From assembly GCA_964019425.1 (NCBI GenBank), contig OZ025804.1, positions 372,001 to 436,000 on the forward strand: a DNA stretch of 64,000 nucleotides. The letters run 5' to 3'. Position 1 is the stretch's first letter; each line of letters starts with the position of its first letter. Of this stretch, positions 1 to 8,916 are shown in pieces. Position numbers and translations under genes: made by a program. The notes beneath the pieces were generated by a model, which did no database searches, was not told the origin of the DNA, and worked only from the letters and a program-made list of their open reading frames with translations. The stretch comes from Flectonema sp. DT1601 (Eukaryota > Euglenozoa > Diplonemea > Diplonemida > Diplonemidae).

Positions 1-1111
1 AGTCTCCGACAGCTGAAACATTGCTGAGACTTGATAAGTCCAGAGATGTGAGGGATGGACAACTATTTAGGAAAAAGTCTCCAACAGCTGAAACATTGCT
101 GAGACCTGATAAGTTAACAGATGTGAGGGATGTACAAGCGCTTAGAAAAAAGTCTCCAACAGCTGAAACATTGCTGAGACCTGATAAGTTAACAGATGTG
201 AAGGATGAACAATTACTTAGAAAAAAGTTTCCAACAACTGAAACATTGCTGAGACTTGATAAGTTAACAGATGTGAGAGAAAAACAGGAATTTAGAAAAC
301 AGTCTCCAACAGCTAAAACATTGCTGAGACTTGATAAATCTACAGATGTGAGGGATGGACAATTACTTAGAAAATAACTTCCAACAGCTGAAACATTGCT
401 GAAACTTGATAAGTCAACAGATGTGAGGGATGAACAATTACGTAGAAAACAATCTCCAACAACTGAAATATTGCTGATACTTGATAAGTCAACAGATGTG
501 AGGGATGAACAATTACCTAGAAAACCATCTCCAACAACTGAAACATTGCTGAGACTTGATAAGTCTATGGATGACAGTGAATTGCAATCTTGGAGGAAAT
601 TATTACCAACAGATGTGATGTATTGAAGACCAGGCAGACTGACCTTTATAATGGCATGCTTTGACAATAAGAATTCATCCGAAACGGTCGTGACTGAGGG
701 TTCAGAGTTGCTGAATGAGATGTTCGTAACATCATCCGAGAACCACTCCCTGTTATTAAACTGAAGACAGCCATCCACAGCGAATGTGGGAGTATCAAGG
801 CAGAAAAACCCGTCCTGATCCCGTTCTCCTCGTAGGAATGCCTTCGCTCTCTTTGCATCATCTGTAAACCATTCCAATCCAAACAAGCGCACTACAGATG
901 CATCCAACAGCGAGCCGTCCTCCACTCCGTGCGACACCAGTCGACTACCTGCTCGAAGCAGCGATCCTGCGAATGAAAGCTCAAGAAAGTCAGCATCGGT
1001 ATCCCACTCATCAGCTGCAACCTGCAATGCATCCTTCACGAGCGACTCTCCAGAAGCTGTGAAAACAACGTCAGGAAATCCTGTGTCTGGGAACGTAACC
1101 GAGAGTTGCAT
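1..1111 (-). CDS. Ubl-LRR protein, copy 1 (C-terminus off the left edge)
   Basis: The frame is open from an ATG at 1111 to the window edge, 370 codons without a stop. Residues 1 to about 77 match the family's ubiquitin-like domain, followed by the linker with the FCLDTPTFAVDG block, then 25-residue leucine-rich repeats that run off the edge. The start is the ATG beginning MQLSV, because two diverged paralogues (16640 and 37430) begin at the aligned methionine. Upstream is a pyrimidine-rich tract ending in AG, as in the other copies. The segment between linker and repeats differs from other copies (LSKHAII in place of LSSSRKV). Function unknown. Confidence 0.85.
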   Translation of the reverse strand, partial: MQLSVTFPDTGFPDVVFTASGESLVKDALQVAADEWDTDADFLELSFAGSLLRAGSRLVSHGVEDGSLLDASVVRLFGLEWFTDDAKRAKAFLRGERDQDGFFCLDTPTFAVDGCLQFNNREWFSDDVTNISFSNSEPSVTTVSDEFLLSKHAIIKVSLPGLQYITSVGNNFLQDCNSLSSIDLSSLSNVSVVGDGFLGNCSSLTSVDLSSISNISVVGDCFLRNCSSLTSVDLSSFSNVSAVGSYFLSNCPSLTSVDLSSLSNVLAVGDCFLNSCFSLTSVNLSSLSNVSVVGNFFLSNCSSFTSVNLSGLSNVSAVGDFFLSACTSLTSVNLSGLSNVSAVGDFFLNSCPSLTSLDLSSLSNVSAVGD

Positions 1112-1509
1112 TTTAACTCGCCCGAGTAACCTACGAAATGTGATGATGAATAGCTTGGAGTATGAGTATGATGAGATTAAAGAACGTGCAAAAACATATT
1201 TCTTCAAACGGACTTCTTTTTTTTTGTTGCACAATATGGTCCCAACCTATTGAGATTAATGCTGGGTTCTGATAATGTCATCTTCGCTGTTAAGTAAAAA
1301 AGTGATAAGTAGGTTTCGCTTTCAAAGAAGAATCAGTTAAAACAATTATTTTATTTATTTATTTATTTATTTATGAAGCCTAGGAAGACAAAAGCCAGGA
1401 AAAGCTCACAGGGTAACAGTTATATCGCTACCAGCAACCGTGAGACTCTCATAGACGATAACAGACGTAGAATAACCTGGAACAAATGACTACCTAAACC
1501 CACCGTCCA
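1112..1509. other. 5' flank of LRR copy 1 with ATTT microsatellite
   Basis: Bases 1112 to about 1345 are the same flank found upstream of every LRR copy. A run of ATTT units lies at about 1347-1375. From about 1403 a dispersed repeat begins (separate entry). No gene seen. Confidence 0.6.
1403..1500 (+). repeat. Dispersed repeat with CTCAC/GTGAG stem, copy 1
   Basis: This segment shares an ordered pattern with 33606-33655 and 50569-50690: AGCTCAC, then 25 to 40 bases, then GTGAGACT(C/T)TCA, then a stretch with ACCCACCG. GTGAG can pair with the first CTCAC; here the third element is CTCAT, so the second hairpin is weakened. Family unknown. Confidence 0.5.
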
Positions 1510-1960
1510 CGCGAGCAGACAATTGTCGGGTTAAAACGAATCGGTGAGTGAAATTTACGCAAGAACAACCATACGATCTCTTACAGTTTAGTTGCGGGTT
1601 TGGGGGGGGTGTACGAGTCATCCTTTAAAGAAAAATACATCAACGAATATGCACACAGCTGCTGTCAGTAGATGCAGTACCGCAAACAGCACTAGAAACT
1701 CCCAACATTGCGGCCAGTGCAGTAAGTCTGAGTAACTTCATGATTAGCAGGTGGCAATAAACTGTGAAAAAAATATTTTAACAATCCGAGTGACTACAAA
1801 CTGATAGTTCCTTAGAATTACGACAACAGGAATGTTTCATCTAAATTATTTATTGTTTCCGTTTTAAGAATCGAAACATAAAATCAAATGATCCGTCATA
1901 TGAACATCTTAAATGAAGGGAAGTGGAAATAGACCTACACCCTTAGAGTATATATCCTTT
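1510..1960 (-). pseudogene. DOMON-gene 5' fragment 1 (signal peptide and upstream region)
   Basis: Bases 1655-1741 encode, from an ATG at 1741, the same start as the intact DOMON genes (MKLLRLTALAAMLGVSSA and the next few residues). The sequence then leaves the gene and runs into a G-rich stretch with a run of eight G. Bases 1742-1960 match the upstream region of the intact genes, including the acceptor-like TTTTTTTCACAG. It is a broken copy left by duplication. The junction lacks four bases present in the copies at 12907, 21754 and 55880, so no common fused frame is kept. Confidence 0.75.
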
Positions 1961-3650
1961 TAAAGACGTTAGTACTGACGACATTTCAAACACGCAAAGG
2001 ACCAGCTGCTTTTGTCTTCAGTGCCAAGTGCAGAGAGAGACTCAAACAAGATCCATCGGTTAAAATCAGCAAGTAACTGTCTCTAGCCAAAACAAAAAAA
2101 AAAGGAATCGGATTTATCTTAAATTATACTTTGTTGGCACGAATCGGTGAACCGACTAAAAAGAAAGGAATGTTTACGTGTGCTGGCAGCATTTATTTTA
2201 AAGACGTTCCTACTGACGATATTTCAAACACGCAAAGGACCAGCTGTTTTTGTCTTCAGTGCCAAGTGCAGAGAGCGACTCAAACAAGATCCATCGGTTA
2301 AAATCAGCAAGTAACTGTCTCTAGCCAAAACAAAAAAAAAAGGAATCGGATTTATCTTAAATTATACTTTGTTGGCACGAATCGGTGAACCGACTAAAAA
2401 GAAAGGAATGTTTACGTGTGCTGGCAGCATTTCTTTTAAAGACGTTCCTACTGACGACATTTCAAACACGCAAAGGACCAGCTGCTTTTGTCTTCAGTGC
2501 CAAGTGCAGAGAGAGACTCAAACAAGATCCATCGGTTGAAATCAGTAAGTAACTGTCGCTAGCCAAAACAAAAAAAAAAGGAATTGGATTTATCTTAAAT
2601 TATTAAATTATACTTTGTTGGTGCACGAATCGGTGAACCGACTAAAAAGAAAGGAATGTTTACGTGTGCTGGCAGCATTTCTTTTAAAGACGTTAGTACT
2701 GACGACATTTCAAACACGCAAAAGACCAGCTGCTTTTGTCTTCAGTGCCAAGTGCAGAGAGCGACTCAAACAAGATCCATCGGTTAAAATCAGCAAGTAA
2801 CTGTCTCTAGCCAAAACAAAAAAAAAAGGAATCGGATTTATCTTAAATTATACTTTGTTGGCACGAATCGGTGAACCGACTAAAAAGAAAGGAATGTTTA
2901 CGTGTGCTGGCAGCATTTCTTTTAAAGACGTTCCTACTGACGACATTTCAAACACGCAAAAGACCAGCTGCTTTTGTCTTCAGTGCCAAGTGCAGAGAGA
3001 GACTCAAACAAGATCCATCGGTTGAAATCAGTAAGTAACTGTCGCTAGCTAGAAACACAAAAAAAAGAAAATTGGATTTATCTTAAATTATTAAATTATA
3101 CTTTGTTGGTGCACGAATCGGTGAACCGACTAAAAAGAAACGAATGTTTACGTGTGCTGGCAGCATTTCTTTTAAAGACGTTCCTACTGACGACATTTCA
3201 AACACGCAAAAGACCAGCTGCTTTTGTCTTCAGTGCCAAGTGCAGAGAGAGACTCAAACAAGATCCATCGGTTGAAATCAGTAAGTAACTGTCGTAGCTA
3301 GAAACACAAAAAAAAGGAATCGGATTTATCTTAAATTATACTTTGTTGGTGCACGAATCGGCGAACCGACTAGAAAGAAACGAATGTTTACGTGTGCTGG
3401 CAGCATTTCTTTTAAAGACGTTCCTACTGACGACATTTCAAACACGCAAAGGACCAGCTGCTTTTGTCTTCAGTGCCAAGTGCAGAGAGAGACTCAAACA
3501 AGATCCATCGGTTGAAATCAGTAAGTAACTGTCGCTAGCCATAACAAAAAAAAAAGGAATCGGATTTATCTTAAATTATACTTTGTTGGTGCACCAAACT
3601 GTGAATCGACTAAAAAGAAAAGAAGGTTTACATGTGCCGGCAGCAATTTC
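1961..3650 (+). repeat. Tandem satellite, seven units of 238-250 bp
   Basis: The marker TAAAGACGTT recurs at 1961, 2199, 2437, 2685, 2923, 3173 and 3413, giving periods of 238 to 250 bp. The last unit decays by about 3650. Units differ by point changes and an ATTAAATT insertion. Single units also occur at about 56096-56330, 59107-59360 and 62215-62460 between DOMON genes, so the module belongs to that family's intergenic DNA and was amplified here. Short open frames of 61 codons appear in some units but not in others, so I do not call a gene. Confidence 0.85.
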
Positions 3651-3764
3651 TTTTGTGCTTACAATATATTTATTAAACGCAAAAAAAAAAGACGAAAACC
3701 AGAGAGGAAATTCGACATAAAAGATCGCATATATGGACGAAAAGAATATTTTTCAAAAAAAAAT

Positions 3765-3970
3765 TACACTATGGTGACAAAGTTACAGTAAAGACCATCA
3801 ACATTACTAACAGCATGTGCTGCAATTGATTTATTCTTCGCCGTCGACTTCGAAATACACAAAAACAAGTAATAAAAAGAAACACCTTTTTATTTAAATA
3901 ATAAGTTGAAAGAAATAATAAACTAAACCTGATCAGGGCAGCTGGCAACGTTATTCATAACAAAGAAAGA
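3765..3970 (-). pseudogene. DOMON-gene 3' fragment (last codons and 3' flank)
   Basis: The sequence from the ACTATGGTGACAAAG marker to the CTAAACCTGATCAGG stop region matches the 3' end of the intact DOMON genes. Only the last few codons remain (NNVASCPDQV-like), then homology ends at about 3965 and the LRR 3' flank follows. Together with the 5' fragment at 1510-1960 it brackets the satellite as if the body of a DOMON gene had been lost. Confidence 0.7.
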
Positions 3971-4067
3971 AAGTTTACGCGTGTGCTGCCAACATTCCTT
4001 TTCGTGCTTATTCGGGGAAGGGTGGGTGGGATCTTTTGTAGTAGTAGTTGGAGGAAGAGAAGTGGGA

Positions 4068-4229
4068 TCAAAGTCTGACAAAGGGAGAAATTGATATCGT
4101 GATTGATATTGCGACTAATTTACACTCAAATCCACAGAATAAGGGAGTCCGATAAGAACACTGCAATGCGATCAAATATTCAATTCCAACTAACAAACAC
4201 TTGTTAAGAGTGTGTGAGCGAACACACAT
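4068..4229 (-). CDS. Candidate small gene in LRR flank, copy 1 (variant C-terminus)
   Basis: From an ATG at 4229 the frame gives 53 codons. The first 27 residues (MCVRSHTLNKCLLVGIEYLI and on to QCSY) match five other copies in the array; after QCSY the sequence is different. A pyrimidine-rich stretch ending TTTTCAG lies just upstream, as before the recognised genes. It could equally be untranslated flank of the LRR gene. No known family. Confidence 0.25.
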   Translation of the reverse strand: MCVRSHTLNKCLLVGIEYLIALQCSYRTPLFCGFECKLVAISITISISPFVRL

Positions 4230-4337
4230 CTTCTTTTCTGAAAACACCATCAAATAAAAGATAGATTAAATACTTCGAAATAAAACTAAGGGAACAACGC
4301 ACACACACTAAAAACAACACTTATGTGGTTTGTGTCA

Positions 4338-5582
4338 TTACAAATTCTTTATGCTCGTATGCAGTTCGTCTCTGTTAATGGATGAACAATCTTTTAGGAA
4401 ATCACTTCCAACGGATTCCACATTCATGAGGGTTAAATCCAAGGATGTAAGTGATGAACAATTTCTTAAAAAATTGTTTCCAACAACTGACACATTGCTG
4501 AAACTTGATAAGTCCAGAGATGTGAGGGAGGAACAATTACGTAGAAAATAGTCTCCAACAACTGACACATTGCTGAGACTGGATAAGTTAACAGATGTGA
4601 GGGATCTACAAGCGCTTAGAAAATGGTGTCCAACAACTGAAATATTGCTGAGACTTGACAAGTCAAGAAATGTGAGGGATGAACAACCAATGAGAAAATA
4701 GTTTCCAACAACTGAAACATTGCTGAGACTTGATAAGTCAAGAAATGTGAGGGATGACAAAAAATTTACAAAATTGTTTCTAACAACTGAAACATTGCTG
4801 AGACCTGATAAGTCCAGAGATGTGAGGGATCTACAAGAAATTAGAAAATTTTTTTCAACAACTGAAACATTGCTGAGACTTGATAAGTCCAGAGATGTGA
4901 GGGATAAACAATTACTTAAAAAACAATCTCCAACAACTGAAACATTGCTGAGACCTGATAAGTCAACAGATGTGAGGGATGTACAATTATATAAAAAACA
5001 ATATCCAATAACTGAAACATTGCTGAGACTTGATAAGTCTACGGATGACAGTGAATTGCATTCTAAGAGGAAATTATTACCAACAGATGTGACGTATTGA
5101 AGACCAGGCAGACTGACTTTTATAACCTTACGAGATGAGGATAAGAAATCTGAAACGGTCGTGACTGAGGGTTCAGAGTTGCTGAATGAGATGTTCGTAA
5201 CATCATCCGAGAACCACTCACTGTTATTAAACTGAAGACAGCCATCCACAGCGAATGTGGGAGTATCAAGGCAGAAAAACCCGTCCTGATCCCGTTCTCC
5301 TCGTAGGAATGCCTTCGCTCTCTTTGCATCATCTGTAAACCATTCCAATCCAAACAAGCGCACTACAGATGCATCCAACAGCGAGCCGTCCTCCACTCCG
5401 TGCGACACCAGTCGACTACCTGCTCGAAGCAGCGATCCTGCGAATGAAAGCTCAAGAAAGTCAGCATCGGTATCCCACTCATCAGCTGCAACCTGCAATG
5501 CATCCTTCACGAGCGACTCTCCAGAAGCTGTGAAAACAACGTCAGGAAATCCTGTGTCTGGGAACGTAACCGAGAGTTGCAT
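4338..5582 (-). CDS. Ubl-LRR protein, copy 2 (414 aa, 10 repeats)
   Basis: Residues 1-77 align with ubiquitin: MQLSVTF against MQIFVKT, then LELSFAGSLLRAGSRL against RLIFAGKQLEDGRTL, then a HGVEDGSLL end. A linker domain follows (LEWFTD, then FCLDTPTFAVDGCLQF), then ten leucine-rich repeats of 25 residues with the pattern SLTSVDLSSLSNVSVVGDYFLxxC, and a short cap ending HTSIKNL. There is no signal peptide or membrane segment, so a cytosolic protein-binding role is plausible; the function is unknown. The repeat spacing resembles BspA-like LRRs (usually 23) but is 25. The frame is open 39 codons further upstream, but paralogues at 16640 and 37430 support the MQL start. One repeat (NNFVNFL) lacks the usual cysteine. 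Confidence 0.85.
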   Translation of the reverse strand: MQLSVTFPDTGFPDVVFTASGESLVKDALQVAADEWDTDADFLELSFAGSLLRAGSRLVSHGVEDGSLLDASVVRLFGLEWFTDDAKRAKAFLRGERDQDGFFCLDTPTFAVDGCLQFNNSEWFSDDVTNISFSNSEPSVTTVSDFLSSSRKVIKVSLPGLQYVTSVGNNFLLECNSLSSVDLSSLSNVSVIGYCFLYNCTSLTSVDLSGLSNVSVVGDCFLSNCLSLTSLDLSSLSNVSVVEKNFLISCRSLTSLDLSGLSNVSVVRNNFVNFLSSLTFLDLSSLSNVSVVGNYFLIGCSSLTFLDLSSLSNISVVGHHFLSACRSLTSVNLSSLSNVSVVGDYFLRNCSSLTSLDLSSFSNVSVVGNNFLRNCSSLTSLDLTLMNVESVGSDFLKDCSSINRDELHTSIKNL

Positions 5583-5810
5583 TTTAACTCGCCTGAGTAA
5601 CCTACGAAATGTGATGTTGAATGGCTTGGAGTATGATGAGATTAAAGAACGTGCAAAACATATTTCTTCAAACGGACTTCTTTTTTTCATGCTGCACAAT
5701 TTAGTCCCAACCTATTGAGATTAACGCTGGGTTCTGATAATGTCATCTTCGCTGTTAAAGTAAAAAGTGATAATTAGGTTTCGCTTTCAAAGAAGAATCA
5801 GTTAAAACAA
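5583..5810. other. 5' flank of LRR copy 2
   Basis: Repeated flank shared by all LRR copies. On the minus strand it carries a pyrimidine-rich stretch ending TTTCGTAG and TTACTCAG within 30 bases of the MQL start, which could be splice acceptors. Confidence 0.6.
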
Positions 5811-6245
5811 TTGTCGGGTTAAAACGAATCGGTGAGTGAAATTTACGCAAGAACAACCATACGATCTCTTACAGTTTAGTTGCGGGTTTGGGGGGGGTGT
5901 ACGGGTCATCCTTTAAAGAAAAATACATCAAAGAATATGCACACAGCTGCTGTCAGTAGATGCAGTACCGCAAACAGCACTAGAAACTCCCAACATTGCG
6001 GCCAGTGCAGTAAGTCTGAGTAACTTCATGATTAGCAGGTGGCAATAAACTGTGAAAAGAAATATTTTAATAATCCGAGTGACTACAAACTGATAGTTCC
6101 TTAGAATTACGACAACAGGAATGTTTCATCTAAATTATTTATTGTTTCCGTTTTAAGAATCGAAACATAAAATCAAACGATCCGTCATATGAACATCTTA
6201 AATGAAGGGAAGTGGAAATAGACCTACACCCTTAGAGTATATATC
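5811..6245 (-). pseudogene. DOMON-gene 5' fragment 2
   Basis: The signal-peptide codons of the DOMON family start at an ATG at 6029 and break off after about 28 codons into the same G-rich stretch seen in fragment 1. Bases 6030-6245 are the DOMON upstream region. It is not expected to make a working protein. Confidence 0.75.
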
Positions 6246-6412
6246 CTTTGGACAACGTCAGGAAACCCTGTGTCTGGGAACGTAACCAAGAGTTGCATTT
6301 TAACTCGCCTGAGTAACCTACGAAATGTGATGATGAATGGCTTGGAGTATGATGAGATTAAAGAACGTGCAAAAACGTATTTCTTCAAACAGACTTCTTT
6401 CTTATGATACAC
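6224..6412 (-). pseudogene. LRR 5' fragment fused to DOMON upstream region, copy 1
   Basis: The LRR 5' flank and the first 16 codons from the ATG at 6298 (MQLLVTFPDTGFPDVV) are intact. At about 6250 the sequence switches to the DOMON upstream region (TATATATCCTTT), and the frame stops after eight more codons. Identical junctions occur at about 13127 and 21975, so the chimera was made once and then copied. Confidence 0.75.
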
Positions 6413-6602
6413 GATTTAGTCTCAACCTATTGAAGTTGGGGGTTCTGATAATGTCATCTTCGCTGTTAAGTAAAAAGTGATAATTAAGTTTCACTTTCAA
6501 AGAAGAAACAGACAAATCAAAAACAAACAGTAGCTGACTTTAGCAAAACAACACAGTGATTGCGGTGACAAGTTCCGCGTTACTCAATTTTTCGATCCAC
6601 CG
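6413..6602. other. LRR upstream flank without gene
   Basis: Repeated flank (also near 13300, 15540 and 19300) with no coding signal. Confidence 0.5.
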
Positions 6603-7100
6603 AGCACTGGAGAATCACAGCAGGGAGAGGATCCCAGAAACGTCAATCAAAAAAAGGTTCACAAAAGAGAAGATTTCGGTAATAAGCTTTCCATCACTGT
6701 TTGCACCTGAGAAGGAAATATGATAAGAGAATAAGGCATTAACTAAACAAGCTGAGATCAACACAAAGAAGTATCTACACTGTGGATGGGTGCAGATTAC
6801 TTCCACTCGAGCAGGGATTGTGTCAGTCCCGTTTCGATTCGACCAGACACTGGCGGGGGAAGGATGCGGGTGGGGAATACCAAATGGGGTTGGGAGTCTG
6901 ATAGAATATGACCCAGTCAAGGGAATAAGAACACTGCAATGCAATCAAATATTCAATTCCAACTAACAAACACTTGTTAAGAGTGTGTGAGCGAACACAC
7001 ATCTGAAAACACCAACAAATAAAAGATAAGTTAAATACTTTGAAATAAAACAAAGGGAACAACGCACACACTAAAAACAACACTTATGTGATTTATGTAA
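6603..7100. repeat. LRR 3' flank block, copy A
   Basis: A block of about 410 bp, from the GCACTGGAGAATCACAGCAG marker to the GAGCGAACACACAT marker, lies just 3' of this LRR gene and recurs at 13727, 17115, 19475 and 22270, with a partial copy near 4110. It contains the candidate 59-codon frame listed separately. Confidence 0.8.
6823..7002 (-). CDS. Candidate small gene in LRR flank, copy 2 (59 aa)
   Basis: An ATG at 7002 opens 59 codons: MCVRSHTLNKC, a hydrophobic stretch (CLLVGIEYLIAL), then WVIFYQTPNP and a basic end VESKRD. GTTTTCAG lies directly before the ATG; this copy has lost seven bases (TCTTTTC on the plus strand) from the leader seen in other copies. Five copies keep the same length with several residue changes. 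Could be a short membrane peptide, or simply untranslated flank. Confidence 0.3.
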   Translation of the reverse strand: MCVRSHTLNKCLLVGIEYLIALQCSYSLDWVIFYQTPNPIWYSPPASFPRQCLVESKRD

Positions 7101-8357
7101 TTACAAATTCTTTATGCTCGTATGCAGTTCGTCTCTGTTAATGGATGAACAATCTTTTAGGAAATTACTTCCAACGGATTCCACATTCATGAGGGTTAAA
7201 TCCAAGGAAGTAAGTGATGAACAATTTCTTAGAAAACAGTCTCCAACAGCTGAAACATTGCTGAGACTTGATAAATCTACAGATGTGAGGGATGAACAAC
7301 TACTTAGAAAATAGTCTCCAACAGCTGAAATATTGCTGAGACCTGATAAGTCTAGGGATGTGAGGGATGAACAATTACTTAGAAAACAATCTCCAACAAC
7401 TGAAACATTGCTGAGACTTGATAAATCTACAGATGTGAGGGATGAACAATAATATAGAAAATAATTTCCAACAACTGAAACATTGCTGAGACTTGATAAA
7501 TCTACAGATGTGAGGGATGAACAACCATTTAGAAAATGATTTCCAACAGCTGAAACATTGCTGATACTTGATAAGTCAACAGATCTGAGGGATGAACAAT
7601 TATATAAAAAACAACCTCCAACAACTGAAACATTGCTGAGACTTGATAAGTCTACAGATGTGAGGGATGAACAACCATTTAGAAAATGATTTCCAACAGC
7701 TGAAACATTGCTGATACTTGATAAGTCAACAGATCTGAGGGATGAACAATTATATAAAAAACAACCTCCAACAACTGAAACATTGCTGAGACTTGATAAG
7801 TCTATGGATGACAGTGAATAGCAATGTTTGAGGAAATTATTACCAACAGATGTGACGTATTGAAGACCAGGCAGACTGACCTTTTTAACCTTTTTAACCT
7901 TACGAGATGAGGATAAGAAATTATCCGAAACGGTCGTGACTGAGGGTTCAGAGTTGCTGAATGAGATGTTCGTAACATCATCCGAGAACCACTCACTGTT
8001 ACTAAACTGAAGACAGCCATCCACAGCGAATGTGGGAGTATCAAGGCAGAAAAACCCGTCCTGATTCCGTTCTCCTCGTAGGAATGCCTTCGCTCTCTTT
8101 GCAGCATCTGTAAACCATTCCAATCCAAACAAGCGCACCACAGATGCATTCAACAGCGAGCCGTCCTCCACTCCGTACGACACCAGTCGATTACCTGCTC
8201 GAAGCAGCGATCCTGCGAATGAAAGCTCAAGAAAGTCAGCATCGGTATCCCACTCATCAACTGCAACCTGCAATGCATCCTTCACGAGCGACTCTCCAGA
8301 AGCTGTGAAAACAACGTCAGGAAATCCTGTGTCTGGGAACGTAACCGAGAGTTGCAT
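7101..8357 (-). CDS. Ubl-LRR protein, copy 3 (418 aa, 10 repeats, recent internal duplication)
   Basis: Same plan as the other copies: ubiquitin-like residues 1-77, linker, ten 25-residue repeats, cap ending HTSIKNL. Two successive repeats (GGCFLYNC then GNHFLNGC) occur twice in a row because bases 7501-7650 and 7651-7800 are identical, a 150-bp in-frame tandem duplication. The VIKVSLPGL segment before the repeats has two extra codons (KKVKKV) relative to most copies. Start chosen at the conserved MQL methionine; function unknown. Confidence 0.85.
   Translation of the reverse strand: MQLSVTFPDTGFPDVVFTASGESLVKDALQVAVDEWDTDADFLELSFAGSLLRAGNRLVSYGVEDGSLLNASVVRLFGLEWFTDAAKRAKAFLRGERNQDGFFCLDTPTFAVDGCLQFSNSEWFSDDVTNISFSNSEPSVTTVSDNFLSSSRKVKKVKKVSLPGLQYVTSVGNNFLKHCYSLSSIDLSSLSNVSVVGGCFLYNCSSLRSVDLSSISNVSAVGNHFLNGCSSLTSVDLSSLSNVSVVGGCFLYNCSSLRSVDLSSISNVSAVGNHFLNGCSSLTSVDLSSLSNVSVVGNYFLYYCSSLTSVDLSSLSNVSVVGDCFLSNCSSLTSLDLSGLSNISAVGDYFLSSCSSLTSVDLSSLSNVSAVGDCFLRNCSSLTSLDLTLMNVESVGSNFLKDCSSINRDELHTSIKNL
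7501..7800 (+). repeat. Perfect 150-bp tandem duplication inside LRR copy 3
   Basis: Bases 7501-7650 and 7651-7800 read identically. Each half encodes two leucine-rich repeats, so the frame is preserved. Perfect identity points to a very recent event. Confidence 0.9.
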
Positions 8358-8573
8358 TTTAACCCGCCTGAGTAACCTACGAAATGTGATGATGAATGGC
8401 TTGGAGTATGATGAGATTAAAGAACGTGCAAAACATATTTCTTCAAACGGACTTCTTTTTTTCATGCTGCACAATGTAGTCCCAACCTATTGAGATTAAC
8501 GCTGGGTTCTGATAATGTCATCTTCGCTGTTAAGTAAAAAGTGATAAGCAGGTTTCGCTTTCAAAGAAGAAAT
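8358..8573. other. 5' flank of LRR copy 3, cut by the retroelement region
   Basis: Bases 8485-8572 match the LRR upstream flank up to TTTCAAAGAAGA, where the copies elsewhere continue into ATCAGTTAAAAC. A second copy of this stretch lies at about 12579-12670 on the far side of the element. Confidence 0.7.
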
Positions 8574-8916
8574 TTTGTGGCATGTTGCGGTCACAGATGT
8601 TACAGTACATATTACTACTTACTTTCGCAAATTTCAGGTTGTGTCTTGCTGGACATAAGTGAAGCTCTTCTCCAAAAATTAGAATGTCTGAATCTTCTAA
8701 TAAATTAATAAGTACATCCACAACTAACTCTTCATCAATCGTATTAGAACTTGAGGAAGTAGTTGAGGAAGATGAATCGGAAGAGGTCACAGATACGGTT
8801 TCTGAGGTTAAATCTGAGCAACTTGACATTGTTGTAGCTGCTTTCATTTTGATCTCATCGAAGTACCAGTAATGTAACAGTTCGTAAACATCATAATTAA
8901 CGTTGTCGAAGTTCAT
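8530..8916 (-). other. Ser-rich reading frame with CxxC end at the element edge
   Basis: From an ATG at 8916 the frame has an acidic start, a Ser/Thr-rich stretch of about 25 residues, and a C-terminal part with CPARH and YCNICDR, spaced like a C1-like zinc-binding motif. The last codons run into the LRR flank, so the end is a junction product. It lies downstream of the retroelement's reverse transcriptase and may be part of that element or a separate captured gene. Confidence 0.3.

Noticed and set aside
2615-3528. 61-codon frames within satellite units
   Set aside because: Open only in three of seven units and absent in the others; they are an effect of unit length and small indels.
1961-3650. 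Satellite units as spliced-leader RNA genes
   Set aside because: GTAAGT is not conserved between units, no good Sm-site or T-run terminator lies at a fitting distance, and units also occur singly between DOMON genes. Kept only as a question in the findings.
5583-5699. In-frame N-terminal extension of 38-39 codons on the LRR genes
   Set aside because: Two diverged paralogues start at the aligned MQL/MLI methionine, and the extension coincides with the repeated flank and acceptor-like tract.
6615-6944. 109-codon minus-strand frame in each LRR 3' flank (also 17127, 19487, 22284)
   Set aside because: It has no ATG at all in frame; it begins only at a TTG. It overlaps the better-supported 59-codon frame in another phase.
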